Source of the DNA: Mycolicibacterium sp. TY81
GTDB taxonomy: Bacteria; Actinomycetota; Actinomycetes; Mycobacteriales; Mycobacteriaceae
Direction of reading: 5' to 3'
Assembly: GCF_018326285.1 (NCBI RefSeq)
Contig: NZ_AP023362.1
Location: 3,038,001-3,102,000, forward strand
DNA length: 64,000 nucleotides
The position numbers and the translations under genes were made by a program. Shown here one piece after another: positions 39,914 to 49,112 of the stretch; the stretch's first letter is position 1; every line of letters begins with the position of its first letter. The notes under the pieces are model-generated. The model was not told the DNA's origin. It did not search any database and saw only the letters and a program-made list of their open reading frames with translations.

Positions 39914-40483
39914 TCACGCGACGGAATCGTTTGTGCCAGTTCGCGCCTCGGGCTGCGGGATCAGGCACACCGTTCCACCCGCCGTGTCCATCGGCCGAAT
40001 GCCCAGACCCTGGTTGAGCCGACCACGCTGGTTCTCCCAGGCGATTTCGGCAGCGATTTCCATCAACTGAGCCTTACTGAGGTGCGTGAGCAGCTCCTCA
40101 CGCAAGCCTTCGGAGATGATCGCGGGCGTACGGGACATCTCTTCGGCGAATTGAATGCACAGCTTTTCGAGGTGAGTGAACTCATCACTGTCCCGGTAGT
40201 TCACCAAGGCGATCAGTTTCTGCTCCGAGAACCCCTCACTCCGGCCGAGGGTATCGGAGATGTCGATGCAGAATTCACAGTGCGTCAACATCGCGGCTTT
40301 GATTCCCGCGAGCAGCTTCAGTTCGGTCGGCGCCCGGCCGCTGAACAACAGCGCCATTTCGTAGAGCCCGTTCGCTGCTGCGATGAGCGGGCGCCGGATC
40401 AGCCAACCCGGGAGGTCCCAACGGTTTTGGCGGGACTTGGCCAGGACCACGAGGTGTACCCAGATGCGCTTCAGGATTCTCAC
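39914..40483 (-). CDS. AhpD-like / carboxymuconolactone decarboxylase-family protein
   Basis: The 189-residue helical protein carries the AhpD-type redox pair in THCEFCIDI (CxxC near residues 69-72), preceded by LLAGIKAAML. Such proteins reduce peroxidase partners or act as decarboxylase-fold oxidoreductases. A long N-terminal stretch of about 50 residues precedes the domain. GTG 40483 has GAGGAGAAAG upstream. It is divergent from the MocR regulator, and its promoter carries the inverted third copy of the MocR-type block. Confidence 0.8.
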   Translation of the reverse strand: MRILKRIWVHLVVLAKSRQNRWDLPGWLIRRPLIAAANGLYEMALLFSGRAPTELKLLAGIKAAMLTHCEFCIDISDTLGRSEGFSEQKLIALVNYRDSDEFTHLEKLCIQFAEEMSRTPAIISEGLREELLTHLSKAQLMEIAAEIAWENQRGRLNQGLGIRPMDTAGGTVCLIPQPEARTGTNDSVA

Positions 40484-40538
40484 GATGCTTTCTCCTCGAT
40501 TCCCTCGCCACCGGACGGCGCCTGCGGTATAGCCTCAT

Positions 40539-40596
40539 GCTAGGTCGCTATTGGACGCAGGTTAGGAACCAATATTTCGATTGAATCGGGTACCAC
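40539..40596 (-). promoter_or_regulatory. MocR-type promoter block, copy 3 (inverted)
   Basis: Read on the minus strand from 40596, it begins GTGGTACCCG, has TTGGTTCC 24 bases on, CCTAAC, then TCCAAT and ACCTAGC. These elements keep the same spacing as the blocks at 36447 and 41975. It reads toward the AhpD-like gene and reaches into the presumed 5' end of the MocR gene. Confidence 0.65.
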
Positions 40597-41974
40597 TTCA
40601 GGTCCGGAGCTGCTCATCGAGCTGGACCGGACCAGTGGTGCCGGCGCGCTGCATCGCCAGCTGGCCGATGGCCTGCGGGACGCGATCCGGACGGGACGGC
40701 TCACGCCGAAAACCCGTCTGCCTTCCAGTCGCGTGCTCGCCGCAGACCTCCAGGTGTCGCGACGCCTCGTCGTCGACGCGTACAGCCAACTCGTCGCAGA
40801 GGGGTTCCTGCAGAGTCAACAAGGTTCTGGCACAACGGTTGCCGCAGTCGACACGGCCACTGGGGAATCGCAACCGTCACGCCCGGACCGTCGAACATTC
40901 GACATAGACTTCGCACCCGGAGTGCCCGACCTGTCGAGCTTCCCCCGGCACAGTTGGTTGCGCGCGCTGCGTCAGGGGCTGTCGTCCATCGAATCTCAGT
41001 CGCTCGGATACGTTTCATCGAAGGGCCTACCCGACGCCCGCACCGCGGTGTCGGACTACCTACGACGCACCCGCGGGGTACGGGCCGATCCGCAGCGTGT
41101 CGTGTTGTGTTCGGGAGCGACGCAGGCCGTCGCATTACTCGCGCATGTGGTGGGAGATCGCGCGGTTGCGATGGAGAATCCCGGATTCTGGTTGCACCGC
41201 ATGGTTTTCCGTCACCACGGCATCGAGCCGTTGCCCGTTCCGGTCGACGACGACGGACTCGACGTCGCCGCGCTCGCCAACACCGCGGCATCGGCGGTGC
41301 TGACAACCCCGGCCCACCAGTCTCCGACCGGTGTCGTCCTGTCACCCGCCCGTCGCACAGCGCTGCTCGAATGGGCCCGCGCGGGCAATATTGTCATCGA
41401 GGACGACTACGACGCCGAATACCGTTACGACCGCGCACCCGTCGGTGCGCTGCATGCCCTGGCCCCCGACCGCGTCGTCTACCTCGGCTCGGTGAGCAAA
41501 ACACTGGCCCCCGGCTTGCGGCTCGGTTGGATGGTCCTACCGCCGGACCTTGTCGGTCCTGTGGTGTCGGCGAAAAGTCTTGCCGACACCGGTAGTTCGG
41601 TCATGGATCAACTCGCGTTCGCAACACTGCTCCGTTCCGGCGACTACGACCGGCACCTGCGGCTCATGCGCCGGCGCTATCTTGCCCGACGCAACGCACT
41701 ACTGGCAGCGCTCGGTCGGTACCTCCCCGAGGCGAAGGTGCTCGGCGCCGCCGCCGGCGTCCATCTCACAGTGCGCCTGCCCACCGACTGCGACGTCGAC
41801 GACATCGTCCGCGAGGCCGCGAGCCGGCGGGTACGTATCGATCCGCTGTCCTGGTGCTATACCGAACCCGACTGTGCGCCACCGGGATTGATTCTCGGCT
41901 ACGCCAACCTGACGGAGTCGCAGATCGACACCGGCGTGCGGAGCATTGCGGCCGCAGTTGCTCGCGCGACGTAA
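40580..41974 (+). CDS. MocR-family regulator (GntR HTH plus aminotransferase domain)
   Basis: Up to 464 residues: an N-terminal GntR-type winged helix (LHRQLADGLRDAIRTGRL, LPSSRVLAADLQVSRRLVVD) and a fold-type I aminotransferase domain with PLP lysine in GSVSKTLAPGLRLGW near residue 307. MocR proteins sense PLP or amine-type ligands and bind direct repeats. No ATG, GTG or TTG precedes the winged helix in this frame: the open frame begins at 40544, and the first GTG (40733) would cut the HTH. ATT 40580 or CTG 40610/40622 are possible unusual starts; a sequence error cannot be ruled out. I give 40580 as the approximate start. Confidence 0.82.
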   Translation: MESGTTSGPELLIELDRTSGAGALHRQLADGLRDAIRTGRLTPKTRLPSSRVLAADLQVSRRLVVDAYSQLVAEGFLQSQQGSGTTVAAVDTATGESQPSRPDRRTFDIDFAPGVPDLSSFPRHSWLRALRQGLSSIESQSLGYVSSKGLPDARTAVSDYLRRTRGVRADPQRVVLCSGATQAVALLAHVVGDRAVAMENPGFWLHRMVFRHHGIEPLPVPVDDDGLDVAALANTAASAVLTTPAHQSPTGVVLSPARRTALLEWARAGNIVIEDDYDAEYRYDRAPVGALHALAPDRVVYLGSVSKTLAPGLRLGWMVLPPDLVGPVVSAKSLADTGSSVMDQLAFATLLRSGDYDRHLRLMRRRYLARRNALLAALGRYLPEAKVLGAAAGVHLTVRLPTDCDVDDIVREAASRRVRIDPLSWCYTEPDCAPPGLILGYANLTESQIDTGVRSIAAAVARAT

Positions 41975-42032
41975 GTGGTACCCGGTACCACCGCCAAAGT
42001 GGCGCCTGACACTGGGCCATTGCGCGCCTAAT
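41975..42032 (+). promoter_or_regulatory. MocR-type promoter block, copy 2 with palindrome
   Basis: It begins directly after the MocR stop codon with the palindrome GTGGTACCCGGTACCAC. A second GTGGCGCC half-site starts 24 bases on, followed by CCTGACA, GGCCATT and CCTAATC. The ATG of the next gene is 66 bases from its first base, against 67 in copy 1. Confidence 0.68.
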
Positions 42033-42040
42033 CTCGAGCA

Positions 42041-42421
42041 ATGACGACGCGAACACCGTTGCGGATCGTGCTGGTGACCTGCGCGATCCTCGGCCTGATA
42101 ACGCTGATCCTCGGCATCTGGGCGTTCGTCGCACCGATGTCGTTCTTCGAGGTGCTCGCACCGTTCGAGCCCTACAACCGCCACCTTCTGCATGACGCCG
42201 GCGTCCTGCAGATCGGTGTCGGAGTCGCGATGCTGCTGGCCGCGGCGCAGCGGTCACCCGTGGAGGTGGCGCTCGGCGGCTTCATCGCGTTCGAAGCGCT
42301 CCACGTCGTCTCGCACGTGATCGACCGGGATCTCGGTGGCCGGCCGGCATTCGACATCACGGCTCTCACGATCCTCACGCTTGCCGGCGTCGCCGCGTTG
42401 GTCATCGGTCGACGTAACTAG
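42041..42421 (+). CDS. small four-helix membrane protein of unknown function
   Basis: The 126-residue protein has four hydrophobic helices (about residues 8-30, 52-68, 76-93 and 106-122). Conserved-looking polar residues sit in the loops: FEPYNRHLLHDAGVLQIGVG and FEALHVVSHVIDRDLGG. No enzyme motif is recognised. It is expressed from its own MocR-type promoter block, so it is likely in the same regulon as the AhpD-like and SRPBCC-like genes. Confidence 0.7.
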   Translation: MTTRTPLRIVLVTCAILGLITLILGIWAFVAPMSFFEVLAPFEPYNRHLLHDAGVLQIGVGVAMLLAAAQRSPVEVALGGFIAFEALHVVSHVIDRDLGGRPAFDITALTILTLAGVAALVIGRRN

Positions 42422-42724
42422 CGCGGCACTCGCTGTCTCGCAATCGATTTGCCGCCGACTCCACCGAGGGAGTCGCCACTCCCAATGTGCCTGGCCCCTT
42501 GTGGCGTACCGACGGCCGCATCCGCTGAGCGGGAATTCGGCAGCTCACACCGCCGACCTCTGGGCCGAGAGTTGATCCACTCCGAACGCAGCAGCCCATT
42601 CCCGAAATCCCGGTAGGAGGGAATCGCGATGGCGGGGCCCGAAGCGCGGCTGCCAATCTTCCTCGGTGGGACGTGTCCCGGGTCACATTGACCCGCAGGT
42701 CCCGGTAGAGAAACGGAGTACGTC
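42422..42724. other. intergenic region upstream of the mce operon
   Basis: These 303 bases hold no gene. A 7-bp hairpin (CGACTCC...GGAGTCG, about 42456-42475) could end the upstream gene. GAAACGGAG precedes the yrbEA ATG. The mce promoter must lie here, but no operator was recognised. Confidence 0.5.
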
Positions 42725-43495
42725 ATGCCGCAGCGATCGTTCGCCGGTCCGTTGCAAGCGGTCGGCGGGTTGTTCGCCATGACGGCCGACGCCGCCAAAT
42801 TCGCGTTCCAGAGGCCGGTCCAGTGGCGCGAATTCCTCGACCAGTCATGGTTTGTCGCGCGCGTGTCGCTGGCACCCACACTTCTCGTCGCAATCCCGTT
42901 CACCGTATTGGTGTCGTTCACTCTGAACATCTTGCTCCGCGAACTGGGTGCCGCCGATCTCTCCGGAGCCGGTGCCGCGTTCGGCGCTGTCACACAGGTC
43001 GGTCCCATGGTGACGGTCCTGATCGTGGCCGGCGCCGGCGCGACCGCCATGTGCGCCGATCTCGGATCGCGCACCATCCGGGAAGAGATCGACGCCATGG
43101 AAGTGCTCGGGATCAATCCCGTGCAGCGGCTGGTGACCCCGCGCATGCTGGCCTCGGGACTCGTCGCACTGCTCCTCAACAGTCTTGTGGTCATCATCGG
43201 CATCCTCGGCGGATACCTGTTCTCGGTATTCGTGCAGGACGTCAACCCCGGTGCCTTCGCCGCCGGCATCACTCTGCTCACCGGTGTTCCCGAAGTCGTC
43301 ATCTCCTGCATCAAGGCGACGCTGTTCGGCCTCATCGCCGGCGTAGTGGCCTGTTACCGCGGACTCACCATCTCCGGTGGTGGCGCCAAAGCGGTGGGCA
43401 ACGCCGTCAACGAGACCGTCGTGTACGCGTTCATGTCGCTGTTCGTGGTCAATGTGGTGGTCACCGCCATCGGCATCCAGATGACCACACGATGA
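42725..43495 (+). CDS. yrbEA: YrbE-type permease, first mce permease
   Basis: The 256-residue integral membrane protein is an MlaE/YrbE-family permease. It has about five hydrophobic helices and the characteristic cytoplasmic motif REEIDAMEVLGINPVQRLVT near residue 120, where an MceG-type ATPase would engage. Together with YrbEB it forms the membrane channel of an Mce lipid importer. The number of this mce locus cannot be assigned by eye, so the symbol is generic. Downstream genes overlap by four bases or less, except for an eleven-base gap before mceA. Confidence 0.92.
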   Translation: MPQRSFAGPLQAVGGLFAMTADAAKFAFQRPVQWREFLDQSWFVARVSLAPTLLVAIPFTVLVSFTLNILLRELGAADLSGAGAAFGAVTQVGPMVTVLIVAGAGATAMCADLGSRTIREEIDAMEVLGINPVQRLVTPRMLASGLVALLLNSLVVIIGILGGYLFSVFVQDVNPGAFAAGITLLTGVPEVVISCIKATLFGLIAGVVACYRGLTISGGGAKAVGNAVNETVVYAFMSLFVVNVVVTAIGIQMTTR

Positions 43496-44352
43496 CCCGC
43501 AGCACAGCGCCGCTTCGGTCCACGTACCCGCGGCTGACACGCGCCGTTCAGACGCCCGTGAAGATCACCTCCGGCATCGGCGATCACATCTTGTTCTACG
43601 GTCGTGCGATTGCCGCGGTGCCCTACGCCGCCGCGCACTACCGACGCGAAGTGATCCGGCTCATGGCTGAAATCAGCATGGGCGCAGGCACGTTGGCGAT
43701 GATCGGCGGCACCGTCGTCATTGTCGGATTTCTCACTCTCGCCACGGGCGGCGTCCTGGCGATCCAGGGGTACAGCTCGCTGGGCAACATCGGCATCGAA
43801 GCGCTGACCGGATTCCTGGCGGCGTTCATCAACGTCCGAATCTCGGCACCCATCGTCGCGGGGATCGGCCTGGCGGCCACCTTCGGCGCCGGCGTCACCG
43901 CCCAGTTGGGCGCGATGCGGATCAACGAAGAGATCGACGCACTCGAGTCCATGGGCATCCGATCTGTCGAGTACCTTGTCAGCACCCGTATCGCTGCGGG
44001 AATGCTCGCGATCACACCGCTGTACGCCATCGCGGTGATCCTGTCCTTCGTCGCAAGCCAATTCACCACCGTGGTGCTACTCGGACAGTCCGGCGGCCTG
44101 TACAACCACTACTTCGACACGTTCCTCAACCCGATCGACCTGCTCTGGTCGTTCCTGGAAGCGGTCTTGATGGCGCTCGCAATCCTGCTGTTGCACACCT
44201 ACTACGGCTTCTTCGCCAGCGGCGGCCCGGCCGGGGTGGGTGTGGCAGTCGGCAATGCCGTCCGCACTTCGCTGATCGTCGTCGTCTCCATCACGCTGCT
44301 CATCTCACTGGCCATCTACGGGCCCAACGGCAACTTCAATCTCTCTGGCTAA
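43492..44352 (+). CDS. yrbEB: YrbE-type permease, second mce permease
   Basis: The 286-residue MlaE/YrbE-family permease has a basic N-terminus and five to six hydrophobic helices. Its cytoplasmic EExDAxxxxG motif (RINEEIDALESMGIRSVEYL, near residue 141) is like that of YrbEA. ATG 43492 overlaps the yrbEA stop by four bases. The frame upstream to 42823 is a shadow. Confidence 0.92.
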   Translation: MTRSTAPLRSTYPRLTRAVQTPVKITSGIGDHILFYGRAIAAVPYAAAHYRREVIRLMAEISMGAGTLAMIGGTVVIVGFLTLATGGVLAIQGYSSLGNIGIEALTGFLAAFINVRISAPIVAGIGLAATFGAGVTAQLGAMRINEEIDALESMGIRSVEYLVSTRIAAGMLAITPLYAIAVILSFVASQFTTVVLLGQSGGLYNHYFDTFLNPIDLLWSFLEAVLMALAILLLHTYYGFFASGGPAGVGVAVGNAVRTSLIVVVSITLLISLAIYGPNGNFNLSG

Positions 44353-44363
44353 GTAGGCATCGA

Positions 44364-45551
44364 ATGTCACGTGACTCAGTACGTTTGCTCACCGGCTGTG
44401 CTGCAATGGGGCTGGCCGCTGCCCTCGTCGTCGGTGCCGTTGTGTTGTTCCGCGGCGGTGCAACGTCCACGGCATCCGTCACAGTGCTCTCACCACGCGT
44501 GGGTCTGATCATGAATCCCGATGCCAAGGTGAAACTCCATGGCGCGCAGGTAGGCAAGGTGGCCGCCATCGAGAATCGGCCGGACGGCAGCGCCGCGATT
44601 CGTCTGGCGATGAATCCGGACTACCTCCAACTGATTCCGGCGAATACCCGGGTGCAGATCGTGTCCAGCACGGTGTTCGGCGCCAAGTACGTCGATCTCG
44701 TGCCGCCGGCCGAACCATCTGCCCAGTCGCTGCACGCGGGACAGGTTCTCGACGCCGGCCACGTCACCGTCGAGATCAACACGGTCTTCGAGCACTTGGT
44801 GGATGTGCTGTCCCAGGTCCAACCCGAGAAACTCAACGAAGCACTCGGCGCCATGGCCCAAGCGCTGGGCGGCCGCGGCGACAAACTCGGTCAGACCCTG
44901 GTCGATTTCGACGCCATGCTCGCCAAGATCGATCCGAGCCTTCCGGCAATGAGCCAGGAAATCGCCACTGCTCCAAAGGTACTCAGTGCCTATGCCGACG
45001 CCGGCCCCGATCTGATGGACGCCGCACGCAACGCATCTCAGCTCAGCGACACCATCGTCGAGCGCCAGCAGGACCTCGACTCGGTACTGCTGAGCGCCAT
45101 CGGATTGGCAGACATCGGCAATGACGTAGTCGGTACCAACAGCAACGCGGTCGTCGACGCCATGCACCTATTGGTACCCACGACCAACCTGACCAATCAG
45201 TACAACCAAGCACTCACCTGCGCGCTCAAGGGCATGGAGCCGCTCGCGATGGGACCGCCGCAACCGTTGCCCGGGATCATGCTGCTGGACTCGTTCCTGC
45301 TGGGCACCGAACGCTACCGCTATCCGGGCAACCTGCCGAAGGTCGCCGCGTCGGGCGGTCCGCAATGCATGGGCCTGCCCAACGTGGGCTTCGGGGAGCG
45401 GCCACCGTTCGTGGTCACCGACATCGACGCCAACCCCGCACAGTACGGAAATCAAGGGATCCTGTTGAACTCTGATGCCCTCAAGCAAGCTCTGTTCGGC
45501 CCGCTCGACGGACCACCGCGCAACACTGCTCAGACAGGGCAACCCGGATGA
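44364..45551 (+). CDS. mceA: Mce family protein, MceA position
   Basis: The 395-residue protein has one N-terminal membrane segment (LLTGCAAMGLAAALVVGAVV), then the MlaD/Mce domain (VTVLSPRVGLIMNPDAKVKLH near residue 38, with FGAKYVDLVPP at its end). The following helical segment, residues about 130-270, should form the needle-like tunnel for lipids. A cysteine-containing C-terminal part (LTCALKGMEPL; GGPQCMGLP) is typical of MceA. Six such proteins assemble into a periplasmic conduit. Confidence 0.9.
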   Translation: MSRDSVRLLTGCAAMGLAAALVVGAVVLFRGGATSTASVTVLSPRVGLIMNPDAKVKLHGAQVGKVAAIENRPDGSAAIRLAMNPDYLQLIPANTRVQIVSSTVFGAKYVDLVPPAEPSAQSLHAGQVLDAGHVTVEINTVFEHLVDVLSQVQPEKLNEALGAMAQALGGRGDKLGQTLVDFDAMLAKIDPSLPAMSQEIATAPKVLSAYADAGPDLMDAARNASQLSDTIVERQQDLDSVLLSAIGLADIGNDVVGTNSNAVVDAMHLLVPTTNLTNQYNQALTCALKGMEPLAMGPPQPLPGIMLLDSFLLGTERYRYPGNLPKVAASGGPQCMGLPNVGFGERPPFVVTDIDANPAQYGNQGILLNSDALKQALFGPLDGPPRNTAQTGQPG

Positions 45552-46579
45552 CGCGTCACAACTCGACCGCTCTGAAGTTCGGCGCCTTCGGCATCACGAT
45601 GCTCCTGGTGACCGCAGCGCTTTTCGCAATCCTCGGGCAATACCGAACCGGCTCGACAAACACCTACTCGGCAGTGTTCACCGACGCCTCCAGCCTGAAA
45701 ACCGGTGACTCCGTGCGAGTCGCGGGCATCCGGGTCGGCACGGTCGACAGCATCGCGTTGCGACCTGACAACACTGTGGTCGTAGGTTTCGACGCCGACC
45801 GCGACGTCGTGCTGACCACCGGCACCAAAGTCGTTGTGCGTTACCTCGATCTGGTGGGCAACCGGTACCTGGAGCTCGTGGACAACCCGGGGTCGACCAA
45901 AATCCAACAGGCCGGCACGCAGATTTCGGCCGACCGCACGGAGCCCGCGTTGGACCTCGACCTGCTCCTGGGCGGCCTCAAACCCGTCATCCAAGGGCTC
46001 AATGCCCAGAACGTCAACGCGCTGACCAATTCGCTGATCCAGATTCTGCAGGGCCAAGGCGGGACCATGGAATCGCTGATGGCTCAAACGACTTCATTCA
46101 CGACGGCACTGGCCGACAACGGCCAGACGGTTCAACAATTGATCGACAATCTGAACACTGTCGTTGCGACAGTCGCCAAGGACGGCGACAAATTCTCCGG
46201 CGCCGTAACCCGCCTGCAACAGCTGATCACCGGCCTGTCCCAGGAACGTGACCCGATCGGCGATGCCATCACCGCTCTGGACAACGGAACAGGTTCCCTG
46301 GCCGAACTGATGACACAGGCCCGGCCGCCTCTCACAGGAACGGTCAACCAGCTCAATCGAATGGCCACATTGCTGGACAACGACAAAGACAAGGCCCGCA
46401 TGGATCTCGCGCTGCAGAAGGCGCCCGCCAACTACCGGAAATTGGTTCGCCTCGGCGCCTACGGCAGCTTCATCAACCAGTACCTGTGCGGCATGAACGT
46501 TCGCGTGACGGATCTGCAAGGCCGCACCGCGTACTTCCCCTGGATCATGCAGAACACCGGACGCTGCGGGGAGCCCTGA
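45548..46579 (+). CDS. mceB: Mce family protein, MceB position
   Basis: The 343-residue protein has an N-terminal helix (FGAFGITMLLVTAALFAILG), the MlaD domain with SSLKTGDSVRVAGIRVGTVD near residue 53 and VVRYLDLVGNRYLELVDNPG near residue 97, then a long helical tail. The short C-terminal end carries two cysteines (YLCGMNV and GRCGEP). It overlaps mceA by four bases and shares one base with mceC. Confidence 0.92.
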   Translation: MTRHNSTALKFGAFGITMLLVTAALFAILGQYRTGSTNTYSAVFTDASSLKTGDSVRVAGIRVGTVDSIALRPDNTVVVGFDADRDVVLTTGTKVVVRYLDLVGNRYLELVDNPGSTKIQQAGTQISADRTEPALDLDLLLGGLKPVIQGLNAQNVNALTNSLIQILQGQGGTMESLMAQTTSFTTALADNGQTVQQLIDNLNTVVATVAKDGDKFSGAVTRLQQLITGLSQERDPIGDAITALDNGTGSLAELMTQARPPLTGTVNQLNRMATLLDNDKDKARMDLALQKAPANYRKLVRLGAYGSFINQYLCGMNVRVTDLQGRTAYFPWIMQNTGRCGEP

Positions 46580-47658
46580 TGCTGAAATACCGCGGATCGC
46601 AACTGATGCGCACCGGACTCATCGGTTTGGTGCTGGTCATTCTCGTCATCGCTGTCGGCCTTCAACCGCAGAAACTGTGGTCGTGGGCCACGTCGATCAG
46701 GTACCACGCGGTGTTCGCCGACGCCGGTGGGCTGTCGCCGGGAAACGACGTCAAGGTCTCCGGCGTCACCAAGGGCACCGTAAGCGCCGTCACCCTCAGT
46801 CGCGGAAACGCCCTGGTGACGTTCACTCTCGATGGCACGGTCACGCTGGGCACACAGACCACCGCCCACATCAGAACAGCAACCGTCCTCGGCGCCCGGA
46901 TGATGACTCTGGAACCCGCCGGAACCGGCAGCCTGCACGCCGCCGACACCATCCCCCTTGCCCGCACCGGGTCTCCGTACTCACTGACCGACGCCGTCAG
47001 CGACTTCACCTCCAACACCGCCGAGACCGACACCGCAACACTCACCCACTCGCTGGACACGCTGTCGGAAACCATCGACCGGATGGCCCCACAACTGGGA
47101 CCGACGTTCGACGGGCTCACGCGCCTGTCACGAACGCTCAACAGCCGCAACGAATCCCTGGCCGCGCTGCTCAAGAACGCGGCCGACGTAACCGGCATTC
47201 TGTCGCAGCGCAGCGCGCAGGTGAACACCCTGCTGCTCGATGCCAACGCGCTCACCGGAGTGCTCAACCAGCGACGGCACGCGATCGTCGATCTGCTGGC
47301 CAACACGTCGGCGCTTTCTCAGCAGCTGTCGGGACTTGTGCACGACAACGAAAAGGTTCTCGCGCCCACGCTGCAGAAAGTCAACTCCGTCACCGCGATT
47401 CTTGAAAAGAACCGCGACAACATCGCCAAGGCCCTCGCCGGACTGGCCAAATATCAAGTCACGCAGGGCGAATCAGTGAACAACGGCTGGTACTACAACG
47501 CCTTCGTCGGCAACCTCATCCCCTCACAGACCATTCAACCGTTCCTCGACTACGCCTTCGGATTCCGTCGCGGCACCAACGCCGGCCAGCCGCCTGACAA
47601 CGCCGGCCCACGCGCCGAGTTCCCCTGGCCCCACAACGGTATTCCGGGAGGCCACTGA
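46579..47658 (+). CDS. mceC: Mce family protein, MceC position
   Basis: The 359-residue protein has an N-terminal helix (RTGLIGLVLVILVIAVGL), then the MlaD domain with DAGGLSPGNDVKVSGVTKGT near residue 50 and LGARMMTLEPAG near residue 107. The rest is a long coiled-helix region and a short C-terminal tail. The start is ATG 46579, sharing its A with the mceB stop (TGATG). The longer frame from 46486 is a shadow. Confidence 0.92.
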   Translation: MLKYRGSQLMRTGLIGLVLVILVIAVGLQPQKLWSWATSIRYHAVFADAGGLSPGNDVKVSGVTKGTVSAVTLSRGNALVTFTLDGTVTLGTQTTAHIRTATVLGARMMTLEPAGTGSLHAADTIPLARTGSPYSLTDAVSDFTSNTAETDTATLTHSLDTLSETIDRMAPQLGPTFDGLTRLSRTLNSRNESLAALLKNAADVTGILSQRSAQVNTLLLDANALTGVLNQRRHAIVDLLANTSALSQQLSGLVHDNEKVLAPTLQKVNSVTAILEKNRDNIAKALAGLAKYQVTQGESVNNGWYYNAFVGNLIPSQTIQPFLDYAFGFRRGTNAGQPPDNAGPRAEFPWPHNGIPGGH

Positions 47659-49112
47659 TGATCACCCGTCATCGCAAACCCTTGACACGTGTCGCCGCGG
47701 CCCTACTGGTGGCGCTGGCGCTCGCCGGCGGCGTGCTGCTCGTGCGGCAGACCGTTTTCCGTCCCACCACCATCACCGCGTACTTCACCTCCGCCACCGC
47801 GATTTACCCGGGCGACGAAGTCCGCGTCGCCGGCGTCAAAGTGGGAACGATCACCAGCATCGAACCTGCCGGCAGCCAAGCCCGGCTGACGCTCTCGATC
47901 GATCATGGCGTACCGATCCGGGCAGACGCGAAAGCCATCATCATGGCGCAGAACCTGGTGGCCGCCCGCTACGTGCAGTTGGCGCCCGCGTACGAAGATG
48001 CCGGCCCGACAATGGCCGATGGTGCGCGGATCGGCGTTGAGCGGACCGCGGTACCGGTGGAATGGGACCAAGTCAAAGACCAGCTCATGCGGCTGGCCAC
48101 CGATTTGGGTCCGGTCAGCGGATCCGCCGCTACCTCACTGAGCCGTTTCATCGACAGTGCCGCGACCGCGATGGATGGCAACGGCGAGAAACTGCACCAA
48201 GCGATCAGCCAACTCTCGGGGATCGGACGCATATTGGCGCACGGCAGCGGCAACATTGTCGAGATCATCAAGAATCTGCAGACCTTCGTCACCGCGCTGC
48301 GCGACAGCAACACCCAGATCGTCGAGTTCCAGAACCGCCTCGCGAGTGTCACGAGCGTCGTCGACGGCGCGCGGTCCGATCTCGATGCCGCCCTGACGAA
48401 CCTGGCTTCCGCCGTCGGCGAGGTGCGGCGCTTCGTCGCGGGTACCCGCGATCAGACCGTCGAACAGTTGCAGCGGTTGACGAACGTCACCCAGAACCTC
48501 GTCGACAACAAACTCAAGCTGGAAAATGTGCTGCACGTGGCGCCCAACGCCATCGCCAACGGCTACAACATCTACAACCCCGACAGTGGTACGGCCGTCG
48601 GCGCTTTCGCGATGTCGAACTTCGCCGATCCCGTGTCGGTGGTCTGCTCAGCGATTGCGGCAGTCAAGAATGCCACGGCAGCCGAATCGTCGAAGTTGTG
48701 CGCGCAGTATCTCGGCCCAGCCCTGTCGCTGATCAACTTCAATTACCTACCACTGCCGACGAATGTCTATCTCCGCAAGGCACCGAGTCCGGAGAATCTG
48801 GTTTACACCGACCCCAAACTCGCCCCCGGCGGAAGCGGTTCCCGCGCCGAGTCCCCAACCGAGCCCCCGGCGGTGTCGGCCTACACCGGTACCAACGACG
48901 TCACCCCTCCCGCCGGGTGGGGCGCGCCGCCGGGCCCCCCAGGGGCATACGCGCCCAACGGATTACCGGCCGATCCCGCGCCCGCATTGTTCCCCGGCGC
49001 GCCGGTCCCCCAACCAGCCGCCGCGTCATCGCCACAAGCACCCACAGTCCGGGACCTGCTCCTTCCCGCAGAAGCCGCTCCCGCGGCGCCGAACCCAGGA
49101 GGCACCCCGTGA
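47658..49112 (+). CDS. mceD: Mce family protein, MceD position
   Basis: The 484-residue protein has an N-terminal helix (VAAALLVALALAGGVLLV), the MlaD domain (TAIYPGDEVRVAGVKVGTIT near residue 47), helical tunnel repeats, and a Pro/Ala-rich C-terminal extension of about 90 residues, a feature of MceD-type proteins. It shares one base with mceC and with mceE. Confidence 0.92.
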   Translation: MITRHRKPLTRVAAALLVALALAGGVLLVRQTVFRPTTITAYFTSATAIYPGDEVRVAGVKVGTITSIEPAGSQARLTLSIDHGVPIRADAKAIIMAQNLVAARYVQLAPAYEDAGPTMADGARIGVERTAVPVEWDQVKDQLMRLATDLGPVSGSAATSLSRFIDSAATAMDGNGEKLHQAISQLSGIGRILAHGSGNIVEIIKNLQTFVTALRDSNTQIVEFQNRLASVTSVVDGARSDLDAALTNLASAVGEVRRFVAGTRDQTVEQLQRLTNVTQNLVDNKLKLENVLHVAPNAIANGYNIYNPDSGTAVGAFAMSNFADPVSVVCSAIAAVKNATAAESSKLCAQYLGPALSLINFNYLPLPTNVYLRKAPSPENLVYTDPKLAPGGSGSRAESPTEPPAVSAYTGTNDVTPPAGWGAPPGPPGAYAPNGLPADPAPALFPGAPVPQPAAASSPQAPTVRDLLLPAEAAPAAPNPGGTP

